Shown: positions 56,201 to 60,978, counted from the stretch's first letter. The stretch: DNA of 61,119 nt from CAYVTD01 sp964577665 (GCA_964577665.1 CAZOBD010000007.1:1-61119); one strand, 5' to 3'. The notes: generated by a model from the sequence alone, not told the origin. Program-made: numbers and translations.

Positions 56201-57996
56201 CCGGCTATGATTCGCCGGATTTGACTGTCAGCGATCCTTCACTGTTGGATATGAACGGTGAAATGCTGCGCCTCGGCGCAAGGAATAACGGATGTCCCGC
56301 ATCATGGAAGTATTCTGAATTAGTGAATCTCAGCTTTGAAATGCTACCTTCGCTCGAAATCAGTCCGGCTTCTCAGACGGTTTGTATTAACGAGCAGGGT
56401 ACGGTTGAACTTGATGCCGATGAAGCAGCCTCATACACTTGGCAGAAGAAAAACGGCTCTGGAGGCTGGGATGATCTGACTGACGGAACGAATTACAGCG
56501 GCACGGATCATTATATACTGACATTCAGCAATTTAGCAGAAGGACAGCATGAATTCAGAGCAATAATCGGAAGCAGATACTGTCCTGAAAGAACATCCAA
56601 TACAGCACTTGTGTATGTTACCCTGCAGCCTGTCTTTACAGACCATCCTGAAAATGCCACGGTTGATTCGGGAGACGGACATACCTTCTCAGCTTCGGCG
56701 ACGAATGCAGCTTCTTATAAATGGCAGTACCTTGACGGTTCTTCCTGGTCGGATTTGAATAACGGAGGAGTTTATTCGGGCGTTATGACAGAAAACCTGA
56801 CGATTTCAGATGTTGACGGTCTCGACGGAACAACTTACCGCCTGACGGCAAGAAACGGCAATTGTCCCTGGGTTTCCTCAAACAGCGCCACACTTACCGT
56901 TCCTCAACCGCAGGGTTCTGTAACGCTTGTATCGCCTTCAAACAGCAATACAATTACTTCGCTGACTCCTACTTTAGTCTGGGACAGCGACGCAATAAAT
57001 CCGGTGTTCAGAGTGCAGGTAGCCGATGACCAGAATTTCAACAATATTATTTTCAGCAATAATAACGTAACTTCTGAAAATATAGCGTTACCCTCAGGAA
57101 CACTAAGCTGGGAGGAAACATATTACTGGAGAGTATCTATCGGTTCGGGCACATTTACTCCTGCATGGTGGTTCCAAACTCATTATCCGAGTTTGACAAT
57201 CAGCATACCGGATGTATATACATGCCCAAACTCATCGGCGACTCTCGGCGGAATAAATATTGTTACCGGAGGCTCAGGCAGCTATACATACTCATGGACG
57301 CCGTCAGCAGGTCTGAACGATGCAACAATATCAAATCCGGTTATATCTAATGCTACACAGACAACAACGTTTACGCTTTCAGTGATAGATCAGGCTGTTC
57401 CAAGCAGAACATTTACTGAAAAATGCGTTCTGACAGTTTATCCTCAAACAAATGTAACTATTACACGAAGGATAAGAGTTTCCAAAGGTGATTATATTTC
57501 CCTTGGGAACTATATTACCAGCCTCTCCGGTGCGCCTCCAATATCTTATGAATGGCGTGACAAGGATGATAATCTTATCTCAACTGATCCCAATCCAAGT
57601 GTTGAAATAAAAGACCACAATGCTTTTGAGGTTACTATATGGGATGGTGCAGGATGCGGCTCAGACAGTGATGAAATGGGCGTTATTGCACTCAGGATTT
57701 CGGGCAGCGAACTTTCCGAAGAGGATATTGACGACCTTATGAACGGAAACAGCGTTATCAGAGTTTATCCGAATCCAACCAGTTCGGTTATAAATGTTGA
57801 AGCAGTATTCCCCGAAAAAGCGAAGGTTGAGTTTACACTAATTGACCTTCCCGGAAGAGTTCTGCAGCGGTTCAGCAAGGAAGACATTAGCTCTTATGAA
57901 GGTTCCGTTGACCTTACGGATTATCCTTCCGGATCTTATACTCTGATAATCAGTGTGAACGGAAGAAATTACACTCAGAAGATTATTAAGCAATAA
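38248..57996 (+). CDS. Giant secreted multi-domain protein with T9SS sorting tail
   Basis: A single frame of about 6,580 residues from the ATG at 38248, which has GGGAG 7-8 bases upstream and gives a signal peptide (FFRLIIPFAVMFFALQLYAVD). The body is built from: about 33 Ig-like repeats of ~95-105 residues with the pattern P.FT..P.DATVCE..., YQWQ, W.DI..G..YSG..T..L.I, YRL.A.N.GCP..W..S..A.L.V, in which the two Cys are probably a disulphide; four FG-GAP/VCBS blocks (38611-39824, 40861-42027, 43051-44157, 51085-52161), each with repeated WGDYDNDGD.D and each followed by an Fn3-like segment; three NHL propellers (near 45031-45812, 46765-47530, 48175-49065); and a Por secretion C-terminal domain (VYPNPTSSVINVEAVF, GSYTLIISVNGRNYTQKIIKQ in part). 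It would be exported by Sec and T9SS to the cell surface. FG-GAP Asp-rich loops suggest calcium binding; adhesion is an inference. Confidence 0.9.
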   Translation: MKFFRLIIPFAVMFFALQLYAVDPDFTGQQPESQIVAPICSASFTSNPSGTIIDRYQWRMSTDGGTNWTEIVDDNQYYFGATTTALELRTLSEEDGYEFQMYVVVGSSTFYSSSATITLTHFTDTEMDFTGLKYSALAWADFNNDNWLDAVVCGYNASGTYTKIYKNIAVGGGNTSRTFQELSEGTTGLPPISNGDLYVSDFNNDENLDIVFVGAAPSGLTFTVFTGNADFTFDHYWSHTLGMHYSSVACGDLDRDGLADIAANGEDESGTSWFTALKNNLNGTGERFIDKTADWGFTVIYQPQGFPPLSYGPANLTKGSVDLGDYDKDGDIDVLVTGVPTNTFPDTQTQFYRTVVFENADLGDFDRLHKDQDGLRDFAFGSGVFFDYDGDGDLDVLLSGAFESPFPDHYDTKIYESNGVFWEVLSENLESVYLNGTGIFGDFTNNGILDLFQAGKRYSYGPIAKAWLNGGLNSGAIGEFTEASGTFTGVMNESAAFGDYNKDGKLDILLAGETSAGVVTKLYKNHACLGSYDPGTPAGLTFKQLGEEQITMIWEDAADNFPAYDYLTYNLYLMSQTGTSVTVSPLSDRSTGYRRVPRRGNAGANLEWTIVNIGEGEYNWGVQSIDNRYAGSPFQSSTLTVYPLPDYYCGDCYMSNCNPSSVTICPEEDWTMTSTPCHANEWKWQVFLNNQWVDINNNLPGGSQYSGETTTAILFQEIAEEMHQTLFRMAARNHQAPISWVYSEPASIFLKGFPTFSPHPKSATVSAREGYTFWGDVSAVTGQPGWNGTISAWKWQLKLNGETQWQDIQEGANFGAVFTGTTTSKLSLNLVEQHHRTQFRLLVQTHICPKYPGHPNHWFGSNPATLTIYGNFYDIGMDLAGVSYSSSLWADFDNDGWLDILVTGRSGRVWQYPFSKIYHNIPSSTIPGASRTFSAVNLGSTTLAGVEFGHASVGDYNNDGLLDILLTGEDTDGNRIAKLYRNDNKSPFTPPSGTITYSSGTFTEVNTVFTGMKHSCSDWGDYNNDGWQDVIITGEKSGGTRYSTILYKNNGDGSFSQVTTNIENLAGGQVDWGDVDNDGDLDLLLTGINNSYQNKSYIYLNNNGSFTDSGSELEGVRQGAALFGDYNDDGLLDALIGGFYDIGPLYCTTKLYQNQGSGSFTEVDADLPAFRSGTADWGDYDNDGDQDLLMTGYSAVSNIFSIVFANETNGGSASFTNIQSSIAPMFHSSCQFGDYDKDGFLDILHTGENQGYSYARVWRNNGLDPNTRPYKPENLSIRQYTANSVHLYWEAPDPWDQGISGTETPKDALTYNIYVGTEPQFIDIMSPHSKTTADNDNGLNGLRRTVDFGNTSNSTVWEIKDLPVGGGYKWGVQSIDNAFAGSEFANGTFIIYDLPDYTNAHPASVTVCPEESVTFTSEPVNSNEWKWQILWQNTWQDVTSVNIDGVSYNGADDTRLIIDYAVEELHKISYRLGARNHNAPYTWAFSNPAAIYFKYYPDFTKHPSSATIRAEEHTFTAQYDLDNYSGKALNIQHQWQQKAPSDTEWYDVTESGYTGINDTQLVLDDPDFRHLYEYRLKVSSPVVCPQTWFVSNAATLHILPIFSDIDLDGTVFDDMKNGLVEWVDFDNDGDLDLFYTGIFTGQAGKQTRLYKNNNNNFTKFYDGNDPIIAYNKSIAWGDYDGDGDIDLIEIGSFGGKILEIYRNDPTTFTGILSEVEVAPNWTSGYTDWADFDNDGDIDAFVTGTYVDGDRTHIYFNSNGAFSRIDAGQLGLVNLAHSAADIGDVNNDGYLDIVLSGVIHGTQSRLTRVYLNNGSASFTLSQELFGVSQSSVALGDIDNDGDLDLAYCGTDGTDYYVKIYENLSGTFVDRTTVSDFTGVYNGKVALADFDNDGDIDLLVTGMYSDGGVDKPSTKLYRNDGNFNFREMGTTGLDNLSSSFAWGDYDNDGAIDVALIGLDSDDNKHTSVYRNLNALKNTPPSSPADLTYDDVDVCEHDYVTLQWNASSDNETPSNGLSYNIYISRTPFANDVKPGMADNSAANTGFRRIVRIGNAGANTSYTFTNPGSGVYYWGVQAIDAGFASSSFTSSTFSLCPKVDFTGQHPSDVTTCPGLSVSYSSDPQFAIEYIWQYNKNDGSGWQDVTDAGTPFAYTFHSYNKTVIINNVEYSVVAQTRLEIDPVTVSLHDYKFRLKAGNKCCPGLGADYVESDPATLWVYQHAAFTSHPADYFACQDGSASFTAEAASPNEGPYQWQVCYLNDYSDVFDWGAGGTGNGELRDPVSIAYDDNGNVYVVDAGNSRIQKFSSDGVYERKWGSYGSGNYQFRNPVGIAANSNTVFVADKYNFRILVYDQNGVFLRKWGQNGYNPEDFKMITAVAVDANGYVYVTDELLGVVKKFDNLGNHKVNFGSANLTSPQGVAVAANGDVFVSDDGKVKKFVKVNETTYNYSDEWTSSNPKGLDVDMHGNVFVVDEVNDEVKKFNKYKDNTADLNSGQLNLPLDVAVTQDGKTAFVCSYGGDEVVRYSVEWQDISGGGDYSGYTNTILNVNSNITLKDQSEYRLANIIDGCPDNDYSRSYSNSATLTVAEEPAFTGQPADATACEGDNAYFAVSLTNQNEIKWEFSTNNGSNWADVTDNGEYSGSETVNLTVSLVDFAKNNFYFRAKARNHGCPADWENSSPASLTVVPEPTITFTGPETNTFMCEDGSADFEMSVSPEPSQTYIYDFKWQRKTGSGWNDISGYPFSGTDTRTLSILDGNGIDSADQFRLLVRINDCPAGDRDGYESPVITVNHILSPVFVNCYPSPESIYACEEYGVSFSFSDADISNDNTYQWQYAKNEDFTLAFTIEDAPGYGTLDNPSGIAFGPGNVLYVVDSGKDRIMKFDADGSHLLKFGEEGLHDGQFQHPYGIAVDPAGNVWVTDKVLHRITKFDSGGNFQTNWGSQGPGIDQVDNPSGIAADENGNVYVADTDNDRIMVTNSSGNYLRNWAVTKPRGIKVYNGYVYVTHGNDGFKKFDKNGSEISISDKDFGSNLRLFDFGPFGYFYAADKGGGSILKRESDGTSQVTATANPSEPVGAAVNHANNYLYITDHTNDRVEVYSPDWEDISDNSVFSGSQTRTLAISDPTGMHGWYFRLRASNTMTGHQCPSTWVSSCPATLEVHEQPVFATAAYNQTVCYQWDGSSTYTINMEVNPATTYQWKWFDGSVWEDLSSDDHYSGVNTPDLSIAADYNLGGDPDLANQMYRLEVQNNGCPDTWAKSGVVTLHFEVLPYFDQQPADVTACAGESATFFASATFTTGGGLEWQYRDLLDYSTSQTFGGYGYDQGQFEHPIVIAVDGEGYVYITDSNPRNHRIQKFTPDGQTVIDEFGEFGVGYGQFYKPYGIAVTPDGNEVYITDRNNHRVQVFARSSGTYGIARQWGGLGSGSGQFNKPRGIDVFDYAGQRRVIVADQDNNRVQVFDANGNYITEFNGSGSAGGEFENPTGLAIDGIGFVYVVDHKKHIVQKWVTYDGGNTFEYYDQIGTGYSRADGQFSYPEDVDHDKYDNIYVIERESPDWSRIQKFDHLGNHVKSFGYYGNEFGQFNLPKGIGVSPANNWIYVSDSLKNRVQIFGYPWKKLESSSSFTVTTGMTSGTVYIPDVTNMDGFKFRLKAWNDANCCFDFGCSNPSSTVYSDEAELTVPNEPVFFSYNQPVSVTVCETYPAVFTSSPYYSNEYVWERLIGNTWMDITDTPSYSGINSNTLTVINTIYNGLHKAVYRMVARNSGCPRTGVPSDPVTLSIIPIPIIPDPPDATVCIGEDYTYSMPNIVYSDTWRWQGFSTADNSWTDLENTTMNNVTYSGVYTTQLIIQNANLDIDYSHFRIKAKHEGCPPSWQYSEASRMLVPEEPDFSGESPSNHTACINFTYYLNSNPDNANEYLWQIKDGGVWTDLYATGPGGVNYNGFQTTELTIVNPAPLAGGTHEFRMKARNEGCPRTWNMSHIRTVKVPLMPAADMADATVCENYGITLAPVSWSNANEFQWQIITSDVYNENNFEDVQSSSYAARFTDYTTPNLDLSMADYDMNGFWFRLTMRNDGCPISWYESAPMQLTVRKQPVITGLSPMSTSVCEDEVYNVTATVIDGNLFEWEYSDDNGQNYSLASTLTAVSGASTVNLSVGSVTTSMNGWMFRIKAKNISCPSTWVTSEAATLLITPKPQFYKHPQSVTVYSGNHTFTAAASPADTYRWEIMYPGGTWAPVVSSATFSGVNQTALTITDITKVGTTVYRLGAKYMGCNTTWTYSNEATLYVPRQFVYQDDIDNLVQLCGSAGVWGDYDNDGWLDLLVSGASDSGTFTKIYRNNGDNSFTETFDLTGVYNSSAAWGDYDNDGYIDVLLSGNTGSGVITKIYRNTSGTGFTDISAALTGIESGNAEWGDYDNDGDLDIVLTGNSASGTFTAVYRNDGAGVFTDINVGLTECSNSDVQWGDYDNDGRLDILLTGESSSGKFAKIYRNTGGSFAGILAAVTEISHSASAWGDYDQDGDLDFIITGDNGTNLVTRLYRNDGGGNFTEINPGITGLKDGHIAWGDYDNDGDFDIVILGLDNSATRRIELYRNDNGTFNIVPQAVSGLTTDVANGEASFGDYDNDGDIDLIVTGCDDSNGRFTGVYKNIEIKGNTPPSAPDNLSVNLSSCSSASFTWSQSSDDNTDSDGLSYNIVISKQQDWSDMIVSPMAWVTSNTFGFRRVARLGNTNMKNGWTVEGLDIGTYYWSVQAIDNAFLGSPFASAQVFHISYQYAGTHPEDATVCENDSHIFQAGPTNANTYRWYMSTDNGISWAQLADGGTYSGVQTVNLTIDHAVPALSGNLYRLYTRFDNCPSSWNRSNPAELTVTQIPDFTGNQPYPANATVCIGDEYNVWANPANADEFQWQIWNGSIWEDMAGENSNTFTISAVDVSNDDSMYRLKARNMGCPDSWIFSESAHLRVPTNPEFGSYSTSITVCDEDNAYITVDVSNANDLQWMIKQGAGYVSLTNATYYSGVKTNSLTILNVSSTFSGNQYKLYAQNDGCPVPPAETNDIILYVTDLPEFTVQPADTRICSNVSTVLTSKAEPADQYKWQKGNDLFWVDLTDNTVYNGINNTALTINDPTDLNGWYFRLSAKNSGCPLTWKHSDRALLTVIGIPDFTNAQLPNTTICYGDSHTFISTPEPADEYQWQIWNVSTWENLVSGGAYTGVDDTKFIINNVDYSYDGSRYRLLARNNGCPPTWEMSDPFEIVVPRNPEFSPGNQPFSATACLGGEWTFTAAPDYTDEYQWQFYYYASETWFDLPNTGIYSGTNTSALYISDIEGVFVGRYNLYRLLVRHQGCPASWIYSNEVSLFVPQEPDFTDEHPVNATACEGDRWTFTSDPENANVFKWQVNEGGGWIDITNGGYYSGAQSKHLIIDPLPVGTRQFRLLAQNDGCPQSWARSNPAELFVPVTPVFTNHPQSRTLCDAAGVTFTASATNVSQYRWQQYTNVLGVDRWENITDVTIYSGAGTNTLVVSDLSGFDEITLFRLTAVNDGCPDPYLASNVATLYLPERLTFAGNHPSDATVCESNTHQFASQPVNALDYQWQVNNGGGWIDITNNAVYDGVESTLLTINDVSGLNGNYYRLSALGGGCPTTWTHSNAARLRVPPAPDFTGNHPQNQIICLSGSAAFESNPANANQFLWQKFNNNIWVDLNEDPPDNPYTGVTTTRLVISDVSGLNNARYRLRAKNDGCPDNWVISNEAALIISTEPDFSGVTYTDATVCINETHTFTIDPADADEYQWVRIDGGTPVVLSEGSEYSGVTTESLIVTKSASGNYEYKLRARYNGCPSTWKVSESVYLEVTADPDFSGVTYTDATVCLKEEHIFTVSPSNADKYQWIRIDGGTPVVLSNNAGYTGVNTQSLTVNKSSAGDFEYRLRAKNNNCPSSWAESLSMYLMVLADPDFTGQQPADATICENGTHTFSSNPSNANEYRWEMWNGSSFDALTSGEGFTGYDSPDLTVSDPSLLDMNGEMLRLGARNNGCPASWKYSELVNLSFEMLPSLEISPASQTVCINEQGTVELDADEAASYTWQKKNGSGGWDDLTDGTNYSGTDHYILTFSNLAEGQHEFRAIIGSRYCPERTSNTALVYVTLQPVFTDHPENATVDSGDGHTFSASATNAASYKWQYLDGSSWSDLNNGGVYSGVMTENLTISDVDGLDGTTYRLTARNGNCPWVSSNSATLTVPQPQGSVTLVSPSNSNTITSLTPTLVWDSDAINPVFRVQVADDQNFNNIIFSNNNVTSENIALPSGTLSWEETYYWRVSIGSGTFTPAWWFQTHYPSLTISIPDVYTCPNSSATLGGINIVTGGSGSYTYSWTPSAGLNDATISNPVISNATQTTTFTLSVIDQAVPSRTFTEKCVLTVYPQTNVTITRRIRVSKGDYISLGNYITSLSGAPPISYEWRDKDDNLISTDPNPSVEIKDHNAFEVTIWDGAGCGSDSDEMGVIALRISGSELSEEDIDDLMNGNSVIRVYPNPTSSVINVEAVFPEKAKVEFTLIDLPGRVLQRFSKEDISSYEGSVDLTDYPSGSYTLIISVNGRNYTQKIIKQ
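38611..39824 (+). repeat. FG-GAP/VCBS block 1 in the giant gene
   Basis: About six to seven units with D.NND..LD or D.DGD.D calcium-type loops (for example ADFNNDNWLDAVVCG, FDYDGDGDLDVLLSG). Followed by an Fn3-like segment to about 40175. Confidence 0.85.
40861..42027 (+). repeat. FG-GAP/VCBS block 2 in the giant gene
   Basis: Repeated GDYNNDG.LDILLTG units, about seven by eye. Followed by an Fn3-like segment to about 42425. Confidence 0.85.
43051..44157 (+). repeat. FG-GAP/VCBS block 3 in the giant gene, with different codon use
   Basis: Units such as ADFDNDGDIDAFVTG. By eye this block uses AAT, GAT and AGA codons more than blocks 1, 2 and 4, which prefer AAC, GAC and GGC in the same motif. 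Confidence 0.75.
45031..45812 (+). repeat. NHL propeller segment 1, inside an Ig-like domain
   Basis: Repeated units such as DPVSIAYDDNGNVYVVDAGN followed by SRIQKFSSDG. The left flank is the Ig strand PYQWQV and the right flank is VEWQDISGGGDYSGYTNTIL, which are the two halves of one Ig-like repeat. Confidence 0.8.
46765..47530 (+). repeat. NHL propeller segment 2, inside an Ig-like domain
   Basis: Units such as PYGIAVDPAGNVWVTDKVLH with RITKFDSGG. Left flank YQWQYAKNED, right flank DWEDISDNSVFSGSQTRTL. Confidence 0.8.
48175..49065 (+). repeat. NHL propeller segment 3, inside an Ig-like domain
   Basis: Units such as PYGIAVTPDGNEVYITDRNN with HRVQVFARSSG. Left flank LEWQYRDLLD, right flank YPWKKLESSSSFTVTTGMTS. 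Confidence 0.8.
51085..52161 (+). repeat. FG-GAP/VCBS block 4 in the giant gene
   Basis: WGDYDNDGWLDLLVSG and similar, seven units at close to identical spacing. Followed by an Fn3-like segment to about 52530. Confidence 0.85.
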
Positions 57997-58027
57997 TTTC
58001 CTGACAAAAAAACCTAAGAAATAAAAT

Positions 58028-58062
58028 TGTCCGGTACTTTCATTAGTGCCGGACATTTTCTT
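58028..58062 (+). terminator. Intrinsic terminator of the giant gene
   Basis: Stem TGTCCGGTAC / GTGCCGGACA (58028-58037 with 58046-58055), followed by TTTTCTTT, 30 bp after the stop codon. Confidence 0.85.
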
Positions 58063-58543
58063 TAGATTATAATTGACATCAGACAAGATAACCCATATCG
58101 TAAACACTATTTTTTGAAATACAATAAACCCAATATTGTCATTAGAAGAGAACACATTTACCGGAATCCTTTCTCCTAAGGGGAAAAGACTTTCAAGAAA
58201 AAGCAGCAAGGATTGGGTTTCTGCGAGAAAGGAATATTTCTAATGGCACTTACGTGATAAATGCAGTAAAGGATTTTTTCCAAAAAGTACTCTTGTTGAT
58301 ACTTTCTACAATATTTGTTGAACACTTGCACACAACGAAAAAAAATCAATCTCATTATTTTACATAAAATCGTATTATACAAACCAACTTTTATTATGAC
58401 GATACATCTTCGATTTGGAAAAGTTCGGAAAAACACACATGGGGATGAATATGAACTATAGAAGCAATCTCTAAGAAATCTACTGATGGTGGGAGATTGC
58501 TTCGCCGCTCCGCTCCTCGCAATGACTAATCGGTAGATGAAAA

Positions 58544-58576
58544 AGATGTCCAACATCTGGCAGATGTTGGACATCT
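58544..58576. repeat. Dispersed 33-bp palindrome, copy 3
   Basis: AGATGTCCAACATCTG / CAGATGTTGGACATCT around a single G: a perfect palindrome apart from the centre. Confidence 0.85.
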
Positions 58577-58762
58577 AAAACGGTTGTGCAAGGGGATGAT
58601 TAAAATGGAATTTTATACAAGAGGAAAAAGTCATGTATAAATCCATAAAAATAAATACTTTAGCAAGTTGATTTTTTGAGTGAAAGATTGAATATATTTT
58701 GCAAATATAGGATACAATTATATGAGAAAATACAATTTACCCGCTAATAATAAAGAATTATT

Positions 58763-59572
58763 TTAATCAGTTTGATTATTCTGTACAAAGTCAAAAATCA
58801 AAATACGCTCGAAACCCGGCACCTGATAGTTTACCAAGGGGATGGTGAAAGCTTCGTTTTTTGTTTTATAAAAGCCTATGCCCTCTATAAACCAGATATT
58901 AAAGTATCTTGTGAATTTTATCGGCAGAGCGCCGTTTGCAACACCATCGAACTTGAATTCAACAGAATATTTATGTGCCGTATAGTCAATTCCTTTATAG
59001 GTTATCTGCTCTGTACCTTCTTTTAAGCCGTTGATATAAACAGTCGCTTCGATGTAACCCTTAAAGCCCATAATGTCTATGGCGGTGCTGTCAACTCCAA
59101 TCGTATCTATATGCCATGAGTCTTTGCCGGGATCAGCAAGCAGGTACCATTCATCGGGGAACTCGATTGGTATTTCGAAATCTACTTCTTCGAGATTTAT
59201 CCGGAAAATGCTCTGAAAAATGTCGGAATGAGTGTAAATTTTTCCATTTTCGACGTAGTAGTACTCCGTTCTGTTTTTCTCCCAGTTTATTCTTTCCTGG
59301 CTGATAAATCCTTCAAAAATATATGCGGTTTTGCCTAACTTTGTTTCGGTGCCGGTTACTGTAAGAGAATCAAAATACGGTGTTTCGCTGATTCTGCCGT
59401 TCGTGTCCAGCTCGTAAACCTCGCTAATCCAATAGTTTCCTTGAAACATTGGAATATATTCTTTATCACCGTTGGGAGTGGGGTCGGTTGAATTATCATC
59501 ATCACCGCATGAAACTGTTAAAAATAGAGAAATTAGTATCGCAAAAAATAGTGCAGCATTGATCCTTTTCAT
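58763..59572 (-). CDS. Putative lipoprotein, function unknown
   Basis: 269 residues. The lipobox LTVSCG gives a mature N-terminal Cys, followed by an acidic DDDNSTDPTPNGD linker as in many Bacteroidota surface lipoproteins. The rest is beta-rich (YWISEVYELDTNGRISETPY, KYSVEFKFDGVANGALPIKF, RILIFDFVQNNQ) with no recognised domain. Confidence 0.7.
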   Translation of the reverse strand: MKRINAALFFAILISLFLTVSCGDDDNSTDPTPNGDKEYIPMFQGNYWISEVYELDTNGRISETPYFDSLTVTGTETKLGKTAYIFEGFISQERINWEKNRTEYYYVENGKIYTHSDIFQSIFRINLEEVDFEIPIEFPDEWYLLADPGKDSWHIDTIGVDSTAIDIMGFKGYIEATVYINGLKEGTEQITYKGIDYTAHKYSVEFKFDGVANGALPIKFTRYFNIWFIEGIGFYKTKNEAFTIPLVNYQVPGFERILIFDFVQNNQTD

Positions 59573-59690
59573 ATCATACCTTTCTTTTTGTTAAATTGAT
59601 TTATTTCTTTAAAACGATTAATATTTAAAAATGTTGACTATTAAATGGTATTTGATTTATATCATTCCATTTTAAGAAACTCTTTAAGCA

Positions 59691-59723
59691 AGATGTCCAA
59701 CACCTTCAAGGTGTCCAACATCT
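59691..59723. repeat. Dispersed 33-bp palindrome, copy 4
   Basis: AGATGTCCAACACC / GGTGTCCAACATCT with inner ACACCTTCAAGGTGT, as in copy 2. A further partial arm CAGATGTTGTGCATCTG is at 59730-59746. The spacer 59573-59837 holds nothing else that I can name. Confidence 0.8.
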
Positions 59724-59837
59724 GAAAAACAGATGTTGTGCATCTGAAGCGGGAATAAACAGATGAATTCCTATTAAAAAAAATTTATTAACTACAATTG
59801 TAACGCTGCAATAAAATGCTCGTATTTAAAAAGTAAG

Positions 59838-60200
59838 ATGAATGCAGAAGAATTTCAGAAAGAAGTAACTAAGCACAGGGATAAGATGTTCCGGCTGGCA
59901 AGAAGGTTTCTTCGCACGAAAGAAGAGGCGGAAGACGCCGTGCAAGATGCTTTTGTGAAGCTCTGGGTTCGCAGAAACAAACTTAAAAAGGAAAGAAATC
60001 TTGAAGCGCTGGCTATGATTACAATGAAAAATCTATGTATTGACAACGGAAGAAAAACAAAAATTGAAAAATTGAGCCTTAATGAAGATATTAAGATTCG
60101 TATTGAAAAGAAGAAAATAAAGAAGATTGAGAAAGATTCTGAAATCGAAAAGGAAACAGAAATAGATAAACAGACTGAAACTGATACGGAATCCCCATAA
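59838..60200 (+). CDS. Truncated ECF-type sigma factor (region 2 only)
   Basis: 120 residues. Region 2 is clear: DKMFRLARRFLRTKEEAEDA, VQDAFVKLWVRRNKL and LEALAMITMKNLCIDNGRK, including the DA.QD core helix and the -10 recognition region. After it the normal linker and region 4 are missing; the chain ends in a Lys/Glu/Thr-rich tail (EKKKIKKIEKDSEIEKETEI) and a stop. No region 4 remnant is seen in the next 70 bp, which are terminator sequence. It may be a degenerate or specialised sigma-like protein. No anti-sigma gene is adjacent. Confidence 0.75.
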   Translation: MNAEEFQKEVTKHRDKMFRLARRFLRTKEEAEDAVQDAFVKLWVRRNKLKKERNLEALAMITMKNLCIDNGRKTKIEKLSLNEDIKIRIEKKKIKKIEKDSEIEKETEIDKQTETDTESP

Positions 60201-60232
60201 AAAAAGAGGCACTCCGGGGAGAACGGAATGCC
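60199..60232 (-). terminator. Intrinsic terminator of the UmuD-like gene
   Basis: Stem GGCATTCCG / CGGAGTGCC with one mismatch (60208-60216 with 60224-60232), followed on the minus strand by TCTTTTTTT. Confidence 0.8.
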
Positions 60233-60269
60233 TTCGGGGGGAGTCCAGGTATGGGGGAAACCATGGATA

Positions 60270-60749
60270 TCAATAATACATTTTTATGACCGAGCTAACA
60301 ACGCCCCATACATCAAACTTATCTGCATCGTCTATTTTTATGGAAGAATAATTTTCGTTTTCAGGTTCGAGAAATACGCTGCCTTCACGGTAGCGTATTC
60401 TTTTTACGAGAAGCTCATCATTAATTGCGGCTACGACAATTTTTCCGTCTTCGGGAGCAGCGCCGCAGTCAACCAGCAGTATGTCTCCGGTCTCTATTCC
60501 GGCTCCGCTCATGCTGTCTCCGCTGACCCTTATCAGAAAACTTTTTTCTGTTTCTTTCACTAAAAGTTCATTCAGATCAAGTTTTGCTTCGGTATAACCC
60601 GGTTTTTCATTAGTGTCAATTTCATAAAGGGGATTGATAGACAGCACACCTACGCCTTTCCGTCTTTTTAAAAGCCTGGTTTTAGCTTTTTGTCCCGGCG
60701 ACTTGCGTCTGTTTTTCCAGCTAATCATTATTTCGCTAACTTCTGTCAT
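60270..60749 (-). CDS. UmuD-like S24 family protein
   Basis: 159 residues. The S24 domain spans ~55-159: KLDLNELLVKETEKSFLIRV, then SGDSMSGAGIETGDILLVD with the catalytic Ser, and VVAAINDELLVKRIRYREGS with the catalytic Lys; the end DVWGVVSSVIKMYY is UmuD-like. The N-terminal 50 residues are basic. UmuD cleaves itself at a CG or AG bond about 14 residues before IDLNQLL; here only PG is seen, seven residues before LDLNELL, so self-cleavage may be lost or shifted. No umuC is next to it within the window. Confidence 0.82.
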   Translation of the reverse strand: MTEVSEIMISWKNRRKSPGQKAKTRLLKRRKGVGVLSINPLYEIDTNEKPGYTEAKLDLNELLVKETEKSFLIRVSGDSMSGAGIETGDILLVDCGAAPEDGKIVVAAINDELLVKRIRYREGSVFLEPENENYSSIKIDDADKFDVWGVVSSVIKMYY

Positions 60750-60905
60750 ATCCCTTTTTTGCTTATGTAAAACAACTGCCTACATAAATAGCTAATACCA
60801 TGCCAGAAATTATATCGCTAATAATATCAATATCTTAGCAAAACGCTTTTCAAGAGATGATTTTTACTCTTTTGAAACAAGCATGATTTGGGAAATCAGT
60901 TTAAG

Positions 60906-60926
60906 GGGGATGAATGTTTTGGGTAG
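60906..60926 (+). repeat. 21-bp direct repeat, copy 1
   Basis: GGGGATGAATGTTTTGGGTA plus G, identical to 61099-61119. Confidence 0.85.
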
Positions 60927-60978
60927 ATTTACCAAATCATAGAGAAAAAAACGTAGTGCAATGAATAACCGTAAAAGA

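Larger units (their letters stand above)
57997..58762. other. Repeat-containing spacer after the giant gene
   Basis: About 770 bp without a convincing gene. It contains the terminator at 58028-58062, a GATTGCTTCGCCGCTCCGCT then CCTCGCAATGAC sequence at 58494-58527 (a motif seen in dispersed repeats of many genomes), and copy 3 of the 33-bp palindrome at 58544. Confidence 0.6.

Noticed and set aside
58176..58574. Minus-strand ORF of 132 codons after the giant gene
   Set aside because: It reads through the dispersed GATTGCTTCGCCGCTCC sequence and the 33-bp palindrome, has no start context and no domain.
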